From: Cupriavidus nantongensis
Lineage (GTDB): Bacteria; Pseudomonadota; Gammaproteobacteria; Burkholderiales; Burkholderiaceae
Reading direction: 5' to 3'
NCBI RefSeq assembly: GCF_001598055.1
Contig: NZ_CP014844.1
Location: 2,815,622 to 2,879,621 of the forward strand
Length of the DNA: 64,000 bases
Program-made: the position numbers and the translations under genes
Notes under the pieces: model-generated
What the model was told of the DNA's origin: nothing
The model's database searches: none
What the model saw: only the letters and a program-made list of their open reading frames with translations
In this document: piece by piece, positions 33,746-42,191 of the stretch
How the letters are laid out: every line of letters starts with the position of its first letter
Numbering within the stretch: position 1 is the first letter of the stretch

Positions 33746-34948
33746 ATGCAAAAACAATCATACACGGCGCGCCGTGTGGTGACGCCCGACGCCGCCTTGG
33801 CTCCATGGGCCTATACGGTTCTTGCGCTGCTTGCTGGCACAGCCGGATTGGCTTCAGCTGCCATAACAACCAAGTTCTTCATGATCGGTCTAGACCGGCT
33901 TGAAGCAGATGCCTCTGCGCGACATGCACTCATGGCGGCTGGCGGGATCATGGTCATTGTGGAACTTCTGGCGTTCTTCCTCGCGGCGACCCTTCCAAAA
34001 CAAGCGCTACGCGCTGTCAGGATCAAACTGCTGACGCTTGGCGTTGCACTTCTTGGTTTCGAAGCCGGCACCCTGTACTTCACCCAAGTTGCTTTGGTAG
34101 AGGCCTCCCAAGCGGTCGCTCGCGGCCAGAACACGCGCATTGAGGAATTGCGACACTCCATTTCGGCGCAACGCGCTGCACTGGCCACCATTCAAGAAGC
34201 AGCGAACCGCCAATCGCAGAGCCGCCACGCCTGGATCCGAGAGGCCGCCGTCGCCCAGGCAAGCAAGGCCGTGCACATTAACGCGGCGGTGTCTGCGCAG
34301 GCCGCCGAGTTAGCAGACCTAGAAGCACGGGTTGTCGCAACCACAAGGGACGTCCTTGGTAAGGAGGGCATGATCGCGTACGCGCTCGCTCGCTCGCTAT
34401 TGTTAGTGTTGATGGGAGTAGTGCTCTTCTCCGTTGCCGGCGCATTGATCCAGGCGCGCCGAGAGCAGGCCGCGGGCGGGTCCCTCGCCGCGAAAAAGCC
34501 TTGCAGTACTGCGGTCGCGAGAACGGCCGGTGCGCCATCGCACGGTGGCGGTCGGTATGCAGCAGTACCGCTCGCCTTCATGAGTCTTTTGCCTTCGGCG
34601 ATTGCTCAACAAGTAAGCGTCCAGTCATGGACACCGCAACAGCCTTCTATCAAGGAACCTCAGCGGGCCGCACCGACTGGCAACGTCAGCGCGGAGGTGA
34701 CCGAAAACGACGCGCCGCCAGAAGAGCAGCGGAGAGTTGCGAGCGTGAAGGATTCCGGAACAGGCGATGACGACGGATGGCGATTTGTTCGGGTCCGGGC
34801 CGACATTCTGGCCGGTAAGATAAAGCCTTCATTGCGGTCCATCTACGCCGCACATGGTGCAACGCAGGTAGTCGCTAGCCGCTACCTCGCAGCAATGCTT
34901 GCCGCAGGGGAGCTGAAACGATCAGGCAAGGGGTACGCCCTCGTCTAG
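33746..34948 (+). CDS. Membrane protein with coiled coil and C-terminal winged-helix-like domain
   Basis: A 400-residue protein of unusual layout. Hydrophobic helices lie at about residues 20-45, 62-82 and 92-115, then a predicted coiled coil (residues 115-190), a fourth helix (about 212-235) and a weaker one (about 275-290). The tail WRFVRVRADILAGKIKPSLRSIYAAHGATQVVASRYLAAMLAAGEL resembles a winged helix-turn-helix. The ATG has GAGAGGA six bases upstream; longer in-frame starts have none. It lies divergent from parA and ends at a terminator before the pilus operon. I recognise no family. Confidence 0.72.
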   Translation: MQKQSYTARRVVTPDAALAPWAYTVLALLAGTAGLASAAITTKFFMIGLDRLEADASARHALMAAGGIMVIVELLAFFLAATLPKQALRAVRIKLLTLGVALLGFEAGTLYFTQVALVEASQAVARGQNTRIEELRHSISAQRAALATIQEAANRQSQSRHAWIREAAVAQASKAVHINAAVSAQAAELADLEARVVATTRDVLGKEGMIAYALARSLLLVLMGVVLFSVAGALIQARREQAAGGSLAAKKPCSTAVARTAGAPSHGGGRYAAVPLAFMSLLPSAIAQQVSVQSWTPQQPSIKEPQRAAPTGNVSAEVTENDAPPEEQRRVASVKDSGTGDDDGWRFVRVRADILAGKIKPSLRSIYAAHGATQVVASRYLAAMLAAGELKRSGKGYALV

Positions 34949-34998
34949 GCCGATCTGCAGCGGCCCACTCCCAGATTCCCGAGCGGTACCTTCATTCC

Positions 34999-35047
34999 AG
35001 TCTGCCGCGGCGCGTGGGCGCAGCCTGCGCGGGGCAGACTTTTGTTT
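34999..35047 (+). terminator. Probable intrinsic terminator after the 33746 gene
   Basis: AGTCTGCC (34999-35006) pairs with GGCAGACT (35033-35040) around a GC-rich inner stem, followed by TTTGTTT. It separates the upstream gene from the DotD/pilus operon. Confidence 0.7.
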
Positions 35048-35060
35048 GGTAGGAAAATTA

Positions 35061-35080
35061 CGTATGATATGATCGATACG
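35061..35080. promoter_or_regulatory. 20-bp dyad operator, copy 6, ahead of the DotD/pilus operon
   Basis: CGTATGA-TATGAT-CGATACG. TATGAT (35063-35068), a likely -10, overlaps the left half, as in copies 3, 5 and 7. No strong -35 is visible. It lies 24 bp before the DotD-like start codon and should control the 13 kb rightward operon. Confidence 0.7.
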
Positions 35081-35103
35081 AAATTACACTGACTAGCAAA
35101 ACC

Positions 35104-35553
35104 ATGACGTGCATACGTGCCTACTTGCTTTCATTGACCGCACTCAGCTGCTTGGCCGCATGCACGACAGCACCCGCACCTGTTGATGAAACCGCGCGCA
35201 TGCTTGATACCAGGCTGAATGCTTCCGCTCAGAGGATTGACGCCATGCTGGTCGACATCGCGCGCGCAGGTGCTCTGACATCGCCGGCGCAGAAGCCGAG
35301 CAAGGTCGAAATCAACGGGGATATCGTCACCGTCGTGTGGCACGGTGACGCGCCGGACGTGATCAAGAAGCTCGCCGAAGCCAAGGGGCTAGCCTTCGAT
35401 ATCAAGGGGAGACGAGTTCCGTCGCCCGTCGCTATCGAAGCGATTAACGCGCCATTCCTTTCGGTACTAGAAAACATCGGCGTGCAGCTGGGCGGACGCG
35501 GCGACGTTGTGCTCCGTCAGCAGTCCTTGGAAGTTCATTACCGTGCGAATTGA
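35104..35553 (+). CDS. traH: DotD/TraH-family outer-membrane lipoprotein
   Basis: A 149-residue protein with a lipoprotein signal (SCLAACTT, Cys at about residue 20) and the DotD-type domain: ITPVWHG-like segment VTVVWHGDAPDVIKKLAEAKGLAFDIKG, then INAPFLSVLENIGVQLGGRGDVVL. DotD helps DotH reach the outer membrane. It opens the rightward operon, followed by DotC, DotB and IcmT as in R64 traHIJK. Confidence 0.87.
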   Translation: MTCIRAYLLSLTALSCLAACTTAPAPVDETARMLDTRLNASAQRIDAMLVDIARAGALTSPAQKPSKVEINGDIVTVVWHGDAPDVIKKLAEAKGLAFDIKGRRVPSPVAIEAINAPFLSVLENIGVQLGGRGDVVLRQQSLEVHYRAN

Positions 35554-36355
35554 CCGCCGGGCGCTCTTGCCGCTTGCTGCCGCGCTCATGTTTGCCACCA
35601 AGGCAGCGTTTGCACAGATGTCGCTGGACCAAATCTCTTCGCTTTCAGCCGATCATGTGCCGGCCCACGCCGAGGTCACGCCCGTTCGCGCTGCCATGTT
35701 GCGCGAGGCCGCGCTGAGCCTGGGGTCGAAGGCCGGACTCGCTGATCGCTGTGCCGTCTTGGTGGCGGACCTTGAGAAGCGTGCCTATGTGCTGGACAGG
35801 CAATATCGCTTCTCCGCTTACATCACCAAAAGCGGCCTTCTGCCTCCCGTAATTACCGAAGCGCGGGACGCGGTTCAGTCTACCGACGAGCAGGTTCGCG
35901 TGGCAGACCGAATCTACAAGATCGTGGTCAAGGCGAGGCCGGTCACGACGCCACCTTCCTGGCGCGACTATCTCTTCGTCGGCTTGCGTATGACAAAGGA
36001 ATTGCCGATGCCTGCGGCGTCGGCGCTGCCGAAGACTGCGGCAGAAAAGGCCTTCTGGAAGAAGGCCGTGGCAGATGGTTGGGCGCATGGCCAAAAGCTG
36101 GCGGACGAGATCCTTGAACGAAACCTTGCCAGGCTGGACCGCGACTTCATCGGGATCATGAGGTACTCGTATCTTCTGAACAACGGCATGGTCTCGGAGC
36201 CGACGGTGGCCGTGGCCCCGCGCGTGGTGAGCGGAGACCGCAACGAGCTGCGCCTAGGTGACACGCTGATGCGTGTCACCGATGCGGGCGGCTTCATTAC
36301 TGACCCCAAGAAGTGGCAGCCTACTGTAGTGCCGGGCTCGAAGGCAGCGGAATGA
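35543..36355 (+). CDS. traI: DotC/TraI-family outer-membrane core protein
   Basis: A 270-residue protein. It has a signal peptide (cleavage near AFA-Q, residue 24) and strong DotC motifs: RAAMLREAALSLGSKAGLA, VTTPPSWRDYLFVGL and AVADGWAHGQKLADEI. Legionella DotC is a lipoprotein, but no lipobox cysteine is seen here. I favour GTG 35543 over the in-frame ATG 35507 since it gives a normal signal peptide; it overlaps the traH end by 11 bp. Confidence 0.87.
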   Translation: MRIDRRALLPLAAALMFATKAAFAQMSLDQISSLSADHVPAHAEVTPVRAAMLREAALSLGSKAGLADRCAVLVADLEKRAYVLDRQYRFSAYITKSGLLPPVITEARDAVQSTDEQVRVADRIYKIVVKARPVTTPPSWRDYLFVGLRMTKELPMPAASALPKTAAEKAFWKKAVADGWAHGQKLADEILERNLARLDRDFIGIMRYSYLLNNGMVSEPTVAVAPRVVSGDRNELRLGDTLMRVTDAGGFITDPKKWQPTVVPGSKAAE

Positions 36356-37470
36356 CGTACGACTATATCCAGCCGTTCGAGCTGGCTCCGAATTTCTCCG
36401 AAAGCGAGTGCCAGTCCTTCCTTAGCTATTGCTCTGAAAAGGGCGCCTCGGACATCGTCCTACAGACCAACGACTATGCCTGGGTGGAGATCAAAGGCCG
36501 GCAGCGCAGAGCGACTACTCGCCCACTGCGGGACCAGGAGATCAAGGCCCTCTTGAGCGGTGCATTTGGTGCCGACTTGATCGGCGTTATCCGTGGCGGT
36601 CGCGATGCAGACCGCCCCTATCGCTTCACCGTTGCGCGCGAGAACTTCCGCTATCGCGTCAACATCGCGAGCGGCCAGATCGGCGATGCGGATGATGGGA
36701 TTTCCGTGACCATGCGATCCATCCCGGAAACGCCTGTTGCGATGACCTCGCTCGGGCTTCCTGCGGGGATCGAGGAAAACCTTTACCAGCCGCGAGGCTT
36801 GGTGCTGATCTGCGGGCCCACCGGCTCTGGCAAGACCACATTGATGTCGGCCTTCTATGCCCACTGCTCAGAGCACGCCGGGGACGCAAAGATCCTCCTT
36901 TACGAGGACCCCATCGAGTTTCTCTATACGAAGGTGAAGAACAACGGCCCGCGCATCCGGCAAATGCAGATTGGTCGGCACATCCCCGACTTCGCTGCGG
37001 GCGTGCGGAATGCCATGCGCTGCAAGCCAACGATCATCGGTATCGGCGAAGCGCGCGATGCCGAGACTATCGGCACGCTGGTCGAGGCTGCGCTCACCGG
37101 GCACGGTGCATACGCGACCATGCATACCGACAGCGTTGCGGAGACCATCAGCCGTGCGATTCAGGTCTTCCCGCCCGCCCAGCATTCGGCGGTGGCTTCC
37201 AAGCTGCTAGGGTCCATCCGTCTTGTGGTCGTGCAGATTCTGGTGCCTACGCTGGACGGCGACCGGGTGGCCGTCCGCGAATGGCTCTACTTCGATGACA
37301 TGATCCGCGCCGAGATGGGAGAGATCGACTACACGAAATGGGGCAGCTTCCTGCGCCGCCAGGTGGGCGAGCGTAAGCAAGCCATGAGCGACGGACTGAA
37401 GCGGCTGCTGGAAGCAGGACGCATCGACGCCAAGGCCTACAAGCGCTACGCAGGGGAGTCGAACGCATGA
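36352..37470 (+). CDS. traJ: DotB/TraJ-family secretion ATPase
   Basis: A 372-residue hexameric ATPase of the PilT/VirB11 superfamily. Walker A GPTGSGKTT, Asp box LLYEDPIEFL, Walker B PTIIGIGEARDAET and His box HTDSVAETI are all present. DotB energises the type IVB channel. The start ATG 36352 overlaps the DotC stop in ATGA; a longer in-frame ATG at 36313 lies within DotC. Confidence 0.9.
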   Translation: MTYDYIQPFELAPNFSESECQSFLSYCSEKGASDIVLQTNDYAWVEIKGRQRRATTRPLRDQEIKALLSGAFGADLIGVIRGGRDADRPYRFTVARENFRYRVNIASGQIGDADDGISVTMRSIPETPVAMTSLGLPAGIEENLYQPRGLVLICGPTGSGKTTLMSAFYAHCSEHAGDAKILLYEDPIEFLYTKVKNNGPRIRQMQIGRHIPDFAAGVRNAMRCKPTIIGIGEARDAETIGTLVEAALTGHGAYATMHTDSVAETISRAIQVFPPAQHSAVASKLLGSIRLVVVQILVPTLDGDRVAVREWLYFDDMIRAEMGEIDYTKWGSFLRRQVGERKQAMSDGLKRLLEAGRIDAKAYKRYAGESNA

Positions 37471-37736
37471 CGGGCAGGAAGTCGATCTGGCGGGACGCAG
37501 CTCGTACGCCCCGTATTGCGTCGGTCGACGCGCGCGCGTTCTTCCCTCTCATCTTCGCGCTGTTTCACATGCGTGTCTGGACCTTCTGCCTGGCATTCGT
37601 CGTTGTTGTCATGTTTCGACTGATGGAAACGCGGGGCTATACGTTGCCCGTGTTCCTAAGGGCGGTCCGGCACTGGCTACGGGGCAGGAGTGTGCCTTCT
37701 CGCGGGTGGTGGGTACACCGCCGCTTCTTTGATTGA
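37467..37736 (+). CDS. traK: IcmT/TraK-family small membrane protein
   Basis: An 89-residue protein (WRDAARTPRIASVDARAFFP, one or two hydrophobic segments, then RGYTLPVFLRAVRHWLRG). Size and these motifs match IcmT and R64 TraK. It overlaps the DotB gene by four bases and is the last Dot/Icm-type gene before the pilus genes. Confidence 0.85.
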   Translation: MTGRKSIWRDAARTPRIASVDARAFFPLIFALFHMRVWTFCLAFVVVVMFRLMETRGYTLPVFLRAVRHWLRGRSVPSRGWWVHRRFFD

Positions 37737-37751
37737 AGGATCTCAGAGCAA

Positions 37752-38561
37752 ATGGATAAGAAGAACCTGGTGGCAGCGCTGATGGCTAGCGGGCTGCTCT
37801 TTAGCAGCGGAGCCATGGCCGGCTTCATCAATGAAGCGGCAATTGGCGCTGCGCCTGCCGGGGCGCTCGCACCCGGCTCTGCCGCCCAGACGTCGACTGG
37901 GGCCGGACAGCCCGTGGGCGGCACGCCACCCATCCCGGCCCAAGGTGAAAAGCCACTTTCTGAGGCCCGCGTGTCACCTGGCCGCCTTATCGAGATTGGG
38001 ACTCGGCCGGCAACCGTCAAGGAATTGCGAGGCAAGGGTTCTGCCATGGCCCTCGGCGATGTCGTTCCCGCGATCCTGCCAACGACGTTTCGGGCCGACT
38101 ACGCGGATGTAAACCGTACTGTCCCGGTCAGCTGGGCCGGCGGTAAGCCTTGGCCGGTGGTCATGGGTGAAGTCGTTTCACAGCTGCCCGGCGTTATCGC
38201 GACCCTTGACTGGACCAACCACTCGATCACGTTCGGCATGCAGAAGGTTCACAGCAACGAGACGGAGTTGGCCCGTGCGAGCCCTGCCGCGGCGAGGTGG
38301 GAGGTCCGTGCGAGCGACCTCACACTGCGCCAGTCGCTGATGCGGTGGGCGAAAGATGCCGGTTGGCAGGTCTCGTGGGAGGTGAAGTACGACTTCCCGG
38401 TCCAGCTCGAGGCTGCGTTCGGCGGCACGTTCGAAAACGCGGTGGAGCAGTTCACGGCATCGCTACGGACCAGCGAGTTCCCCCTACTGGGCTGCATGTA
38501 CGAAGGGAATCGTGTGGTCCGAATCCTCCATTACGGCGACAAGAAGGAATGCGAACAGTGA
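37752..38561 (+). CDS. pilL: PilL-like protein with TcpQ/PilL C-terminal domain
   Basis: A 269-residue secreted protein with a signal peptide (cleavage about AMA-G, residue 24) and a low-complexity linker. The C-terminal domain, VRASDLTLRQSLMRWAKDAGWQVSWEVKYDFPVQLEA, is typical of TcpQ/PilL domains that bind the pilus secretin. It is the first pilus gene of the operon. The start has AAGGA 12 bases upstream. R64 PilL is a lipoprotein; no lipobox is visible here. Confidence 0.82.
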   Translation: MDKKNLVAALMASGLLFSSGAMAGFINEAAIGAAPAGALAPGSAAQTSTGAGQPVGGTPPIPAQGEKPLSEARVSPGRLIEIGTRPATVKELRGKGSAMALGDVVPAILPTTFRADYADVNRTVPVSWAGGKPWPVVMGEVVSQLPGVIATLDWTNHSITFGMQKVHSNETELARASPAAARWEVRASDLTLRQSLMRWAKDAGWQVSWEVKYDFPVQLEAAFGGTFENAVEQFTASLRTSEFPLLGCMYEGNRVVRILHYGDKKECEQ

Positions 38562-40309
38562 ATCTCAACTCTACCGCGCGCGGAACCATTGCCGCATCCA
38601 CGCTGCTTCTGGCCTCCTGCGGCACTGTTCAGCAGACTGTCGATAGCCAATATATGGCAAACCGCGACGCCGTCACGGCCTACGGCAATAAGGTCCTTAC
38701 TCAGACCGCTACCAGCAATGTGCCGTTGGTTCAGAAGAGCAGCGGGGCATGGCTTGGTGGCAAGGCACTCCCGCTGCAGGCCGACCTGACGCTGCCCGAG
38801 GTTTTTCGCAAGCGCTACGCCTTTAAGTTCCCCGGGAAGGTAGGGATTGAGACGGTCGCCCAGCGCATCACGCAAGTGACGGGCATTCCGGTCCGCGTGA
38901 AGCCCGATGTGATGCTGCCGGCCACCGCGTTTGTGACCGGGGGTAACCTCGCCACGGTGGCACGCCAGGCTGCGCAGCCTGCGCCCGTCGGCAACGCATC
39001 CATTCTGCCTCCCCTGCCTGCGCCGCAGACGACGGGCACGCAGTCATCGTTGCTCGCAACAGGCCTGTCGGCAAGCGGTGCATTCAACCCGGGCCTGGCG
39101 GAATACGAGATGAACTACGAGGGCGCTGTCAGTGGCTTTCTTGATCTTCTATCCGCTCGCGCTGGTATTTCGTGGGAATACCGCGAGGGCGTGATTTCGC
39201 TGCATCGCCTCGTGACGAAGATCTTCACGCTCAAGGCAATTCCCGGCGATTCCACCTTCAAATCGTCCATCGGGAAACAGGGACAAACGCAAGCGGGCGC
39301 AGTGGGCTCCAGCAACTCTACGCAGTCGAGCGCCGGCTACAACTCGCAGACCAACATCGAGATGAACTCGAAATTCAGTCTGTGGGAATCGGTTGAGGAC
39401 GCCATCAAATCGGTAATTTCGCCCGCTGGCAAGTACGCGATCTCACAGGCCTCTGGGACCATCACGGTGACGGATACACGGGATGTGGTGGAGCAAGTGG
39501 CTAAGATCGTGGAGCACGAGAATGCTGCCAATACGCGCCAGATTGCCATGCGTGTTGAAGTCCTCTCGGTCAAACTGAATAACGGCCAGGAGTTCGGTGT
39601 CGACTGGGACTTGGTGTTCAACCAAGTTTCCAATCTGGTTCCTTGGACTCTGCGCTTCTCGTCGCCCGCATCGCTGGTCAGCAACAACGCATCGAACCTC
39701 GGCGTATCGATCCTTGCGCCGACCAATGGCGCAATGTCGGCATCTCAGGCTCGTTGGGGAGGTTCAAAGGCATTTTTCAAAGCGCTGTCGAGTTTCGGGC
39801 GCGTGAGCGTGGTCACAACTGCGAACGCGATGACTTTGAATCGCCAGCCGGTGCCGGTGGCGATCACCAACCAGACGACCTACCTCGCGAAGGTCACGCC
39901 TGCGCCCGCCGGCGCAAGTGGCAGTGCCGGTGGCACCCCGGGCTTGGAGCCGGGTACGGTGACAACCGGCTTCCTGCTCAACCTTCTGCCGACCGTCCTC
40001 GACAGCAATAGCATCCTGCTGCAGTTCGGCCTCGGGATCTCCGACCTCACCGGACTCGTGGATGTGCCATCGGGCGATCAAAAGATCCAGGCACCCGAAA
40101 TCTCTTCGACGGACTTTCTGCAGAAGGTAGCGATCCGACCTGGGGAAACGCTCGTACTGTCAGGCTACGAGCGTAGCACTGGCCAGTACGACAAGCGCAC
40201 GCTGTCGTCCGGTGCGCCTATCGGATTGGGCGGGTCGCTCAACGGCGCTTCGAATCGTGAAGCCGTCGTCATCCTCGTCACGCCGGTGTTGTCCGAAGGC
40301 GCAATCTAA
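38558..40309 (+). CDS. pilN: PilN-type thin-pilus secretin (outer-membrane lipoprotein)
   Basis: A 583-residue secretin with a lipoprotein signal (LLLASCGT). An N-domain region is followed by a secretin core with NRQPVPVAITNQTTYLAKV and RPGETLVLSGYERS near the C-terminus. I chose GTG 38558, nine bases after AGGA and overlapping the PilL stop; ATG 38549 is too close to the ribosome-binding site. It would form the outer-membrane pore of the thin pilus. Confidence 0.88.
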   Translation: MNLNSTARGTIAASTLLLASCGTVQQTVDSQYMANRDAVTAYGNKVLTQTATSNVPLVQKSSGAWLGGKALPLQADLTLPEVFRKRYAFKFPGKVGIETVAQRITQVTGIPVRVKPDVMLPATAFVTGGNLATVARQAAQPAPVGNASILPPLPAPQTTGTQSSLLATGLSASGAFNPGLAEYEMNYEGAVSGFLDLLSARAGISWEYREGVISLHRLVTKIFTLKAIPGDSTFKSSIGKQGQTQAGAVGSSNSTQSSAGYNSQTNIEMNSKFSLWESVEDAIKSVISPAGKYAISQASGTITVTDTRDVVEQVAKIVEHENAANTRQIAMRVEVLSVKLNNGQEFGVDWDLVFNQVSNLVPWTLRFSSPASLVSNNASNLGVSILAPTNGAMSASQARWGGSKAFFKALSSFGRVSVVTTANAMTLNRQPVPVAITNQTTYLAKVTPAPAGASGSAGGTPGLEPGTVTTGFLLNLLPTVLDSNSILLQFGLGISDLTGLVDVPSGDQKIQAPEISSTDFLQKVAIRPGETLVLSGYERSTGQYDKRTLSSGAPIGLGGSLNGASNREAVVILVTPVLSEGAI

Positions 40310-40323
40310 GGCGGAACGACCGA

Positions 40324-41592
40324 ATGTCTGTGCATATCGTTCCAGCTGGCGATGCCTTGGCGGTCTTCGGGCTAAGCTGGCACCCGCTTAGCGACACTGA
40401 CCGCGAACGGGCAGAGGCGCGCCAACTCTTCAAGGAGTTCGACGCTTCGCATTGCGTGCGCGCTGCCAGCCAGGTGGAGGTGCTCTACGGCTTGCTGACC
40501 GCGGATGACCGCCGGGCGCTGGTTTCAGCCGGAACGGTTCCGCGCAACGCGAAGCTGGTATCGCCGGCAATCCTGCTGGCGACCATGCCTGACGCAGGTG
40601 CAAACCTACTTTGGGCTGAGTTGCGAGGCGACTCAGCCCAGATGGCCGTCGTTGAGAACGGAGTTCCTTTCCCAGGCGGCGACTATCGCGGGTCGAAGGC
40701 GGAAGTGCTGGCCGCGGCTGAATCCATCCTGGCGCAGACGGACTCGAAGTTCCAGTTCTTTGGAAACCTGCTTCCGGACAGTATCCCGCTTCCACTAGCG
40801 GATCTGGTGAAAGAGGGGGACATCAAAGCCGCGACCCTGGTGCCTGCATCGCGTGGCATCGATCCGAAGCTACTGTTCCTCGCGGCGCTAGTAGCGGTGG
40901 TTGCCGCAGGGTACGGTTACTCGAGCTGGAGCAACGAGCGCGAACGTCAGGCGCGCTTGGCGGCGCGCGCACAGCAGCAGGATCCTCAGAAGCTGTACGC
41001 CGCAAGCCTCGCAGCCGCTCTATCGACCGCCGGCCCTCCGGTGGCAGAGGCTGCACCTCCCCTCATCGAATCGGCGATGAAGCAAGAGGTATACGAGGGC
41101 GGCTGGATGATGAAGCAGGTTGTCTGTGAACCGAACGGCTGCACCTACTCATGGGAGAACGTCGGCGGCAACAATCTCTCGCTCAAGGAGGCCATGGGCG
41201 GGATGACGATCACCGCGTCCTTGGATGGCAAAGGCGCGTCGTTCACGGTCCCAGTCAAGAAGGCATCGCCTTCGCTCCCGGATCCCTCGCGCTTCCCGAC
41301 GATGCAGCGCTTCATGGAAGAGACGGGCTCGTTCTCCCAGGACATCCGACTCGTTGGTGTCGAATTTAGCTTCACACCAAGCGAGATATTCGGGGCCGAC
41401 CCCACCATTCCCGCTGGTTCGATCAAATCGCCCGTTCGCGCTGGCACGTACAGCTACACAGGCCCTCTCGCGCTTGCAGCCGAAGTCGCGTCGATGCTGC
41501 CTCCGAATATGACATTTGGGCGCATAACGATGGGCTCCGATAGCACTGGGCCGATATTCAACCTGGAAGGCAAATACTATGTCAAAGACTAA
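40324..41592 (+). CDS. pilO: PilO-type pilus accessory protein (PAP_PilO family)
   Basis: A 422-residue bitopic protein. The N-terminal half is cytoplasmic (VFGLSWHPLSDTDRERAEA ...), a single transmembrane helix lies at about residues 181-199 (PKLLFLAALVAVVAAGYGYSS), and the rest is periplasmic. This fits R64 PilO, an inner-membrane platform component. It overlaps pilP by 14 bp. Confidence 0.85.
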   Translation: MSVHIVPAGDALAVFGLSWHPLSDTDRERAEARQLFKEFDASHCVRAASQVEVLYGLLTADDRRALVSAGTVPRNAKLVSPAILLATMPDAGANLLWAELRGDSAQMAVVENGVPFPGGDYRGSKAEVLAAAESILAQTDSKFQFFGNLLPDSIPLPLADLVKEGDIKAATLVPASRGIDPKLLFLAALVAVVAAGYGYSSWSNERERQARLAARAQQQDPQKLYAASLAAALSTAGPPVAEAAPPLIESAMKQEVYEGGWMMKQVVCEPNGCTYSWENVGGNNLSLKEAMGGMTITASLDGKGASFTVPVKKASPSLPDPSRFPTMQRFMEETGSFSQDIRLVGVEFSFTPSEIFGADPTIPAGSIKSPVRAGTYSYTGPLALAAEVASMLPPNMTFGRITMGSDSTGPIFNLEGKYYVKD

Positions 41593-42172
41593 GGCATTCG
41601 TGGTCATCTCCGCGGCCCTGCTGGTTGCGCAGGTCGTACAGGCTGCGCCGCTGCGTGAGCTTGTCGACGAGCAGCGCGCCGCGATGGCCGACGAAATTGC
41701 GAAGAAGCGAGCCGAGTCCCGGACCAAGGGAGAGGTGCCGGCGGCCGGCGCGCCGGCGGTTGCCGCCGTCCAGACGCAAGTCGCGAAAGAAGACACCACG
41801 CCTCGCATAGCGGACGTCGCGGTGGTCGCCGTATATGGTGAAGTTGGGAAACTCACCGCTGATGTCTCGGTTAAGGGCGGGGTACCGACGGCCGTTAAGG
41901 AAGGCTACGAAGTCATGCCCGGCTGGTACGTTGACACGATCACATCGCAGCGCGTCAACTTCACGCGCGGGAAGAAGAAGGGAAAGGGGGGGGCGCGGCA
42001 CGTCGTGTACCTGTCCGAACCGGCAACCGTTGCGAGCACGCAGGCGCGCGGCATTTCGCCGCCGACCGGCTTCGGTGCATCCTTGCCGCCAATCGTCGCC
42101 CCGACCCCGACGCATGTAAGTCCTTTGGCGCAGGCCTTGACGAATATGGCGGCAAGCGCTGAAAAGCGCTGA
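41579..42172 (+). CDS. pilP: PilP-type pilus biogenesis protein
   Basis: A 197-residue secreted protein: signal peptide (cleavage about VQA-A, residue 22), short coiled region, then a compact domain with VVAVYGEVGKLTADVSVKGG and VMPGWYVDTITSQRVNFTRG. This matches type IV pilus PilP of R64-like operons, which connects platform and secretin. Confidence 0.82.
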   Translation: MSKTKAFVVISAALLVAQVVQAAPLRELVDEQRAAMADEIAKKRAESRTKGEVPAAGAPAVAAVQTQVAKEDTTPRIADVAVVAVYGEVGKLTADVSVKGGVPTAVKEGYEVMPGWYVDTITSQRVNFTRGKKKGKGGARHVVYLSEPATVASTQARGISPPTGFGASLPPIVAPTPTHVSPLAQALTNMAASAEKR

Positions 42173-42191
42173 GCGCCACGAGGGCACGTTG

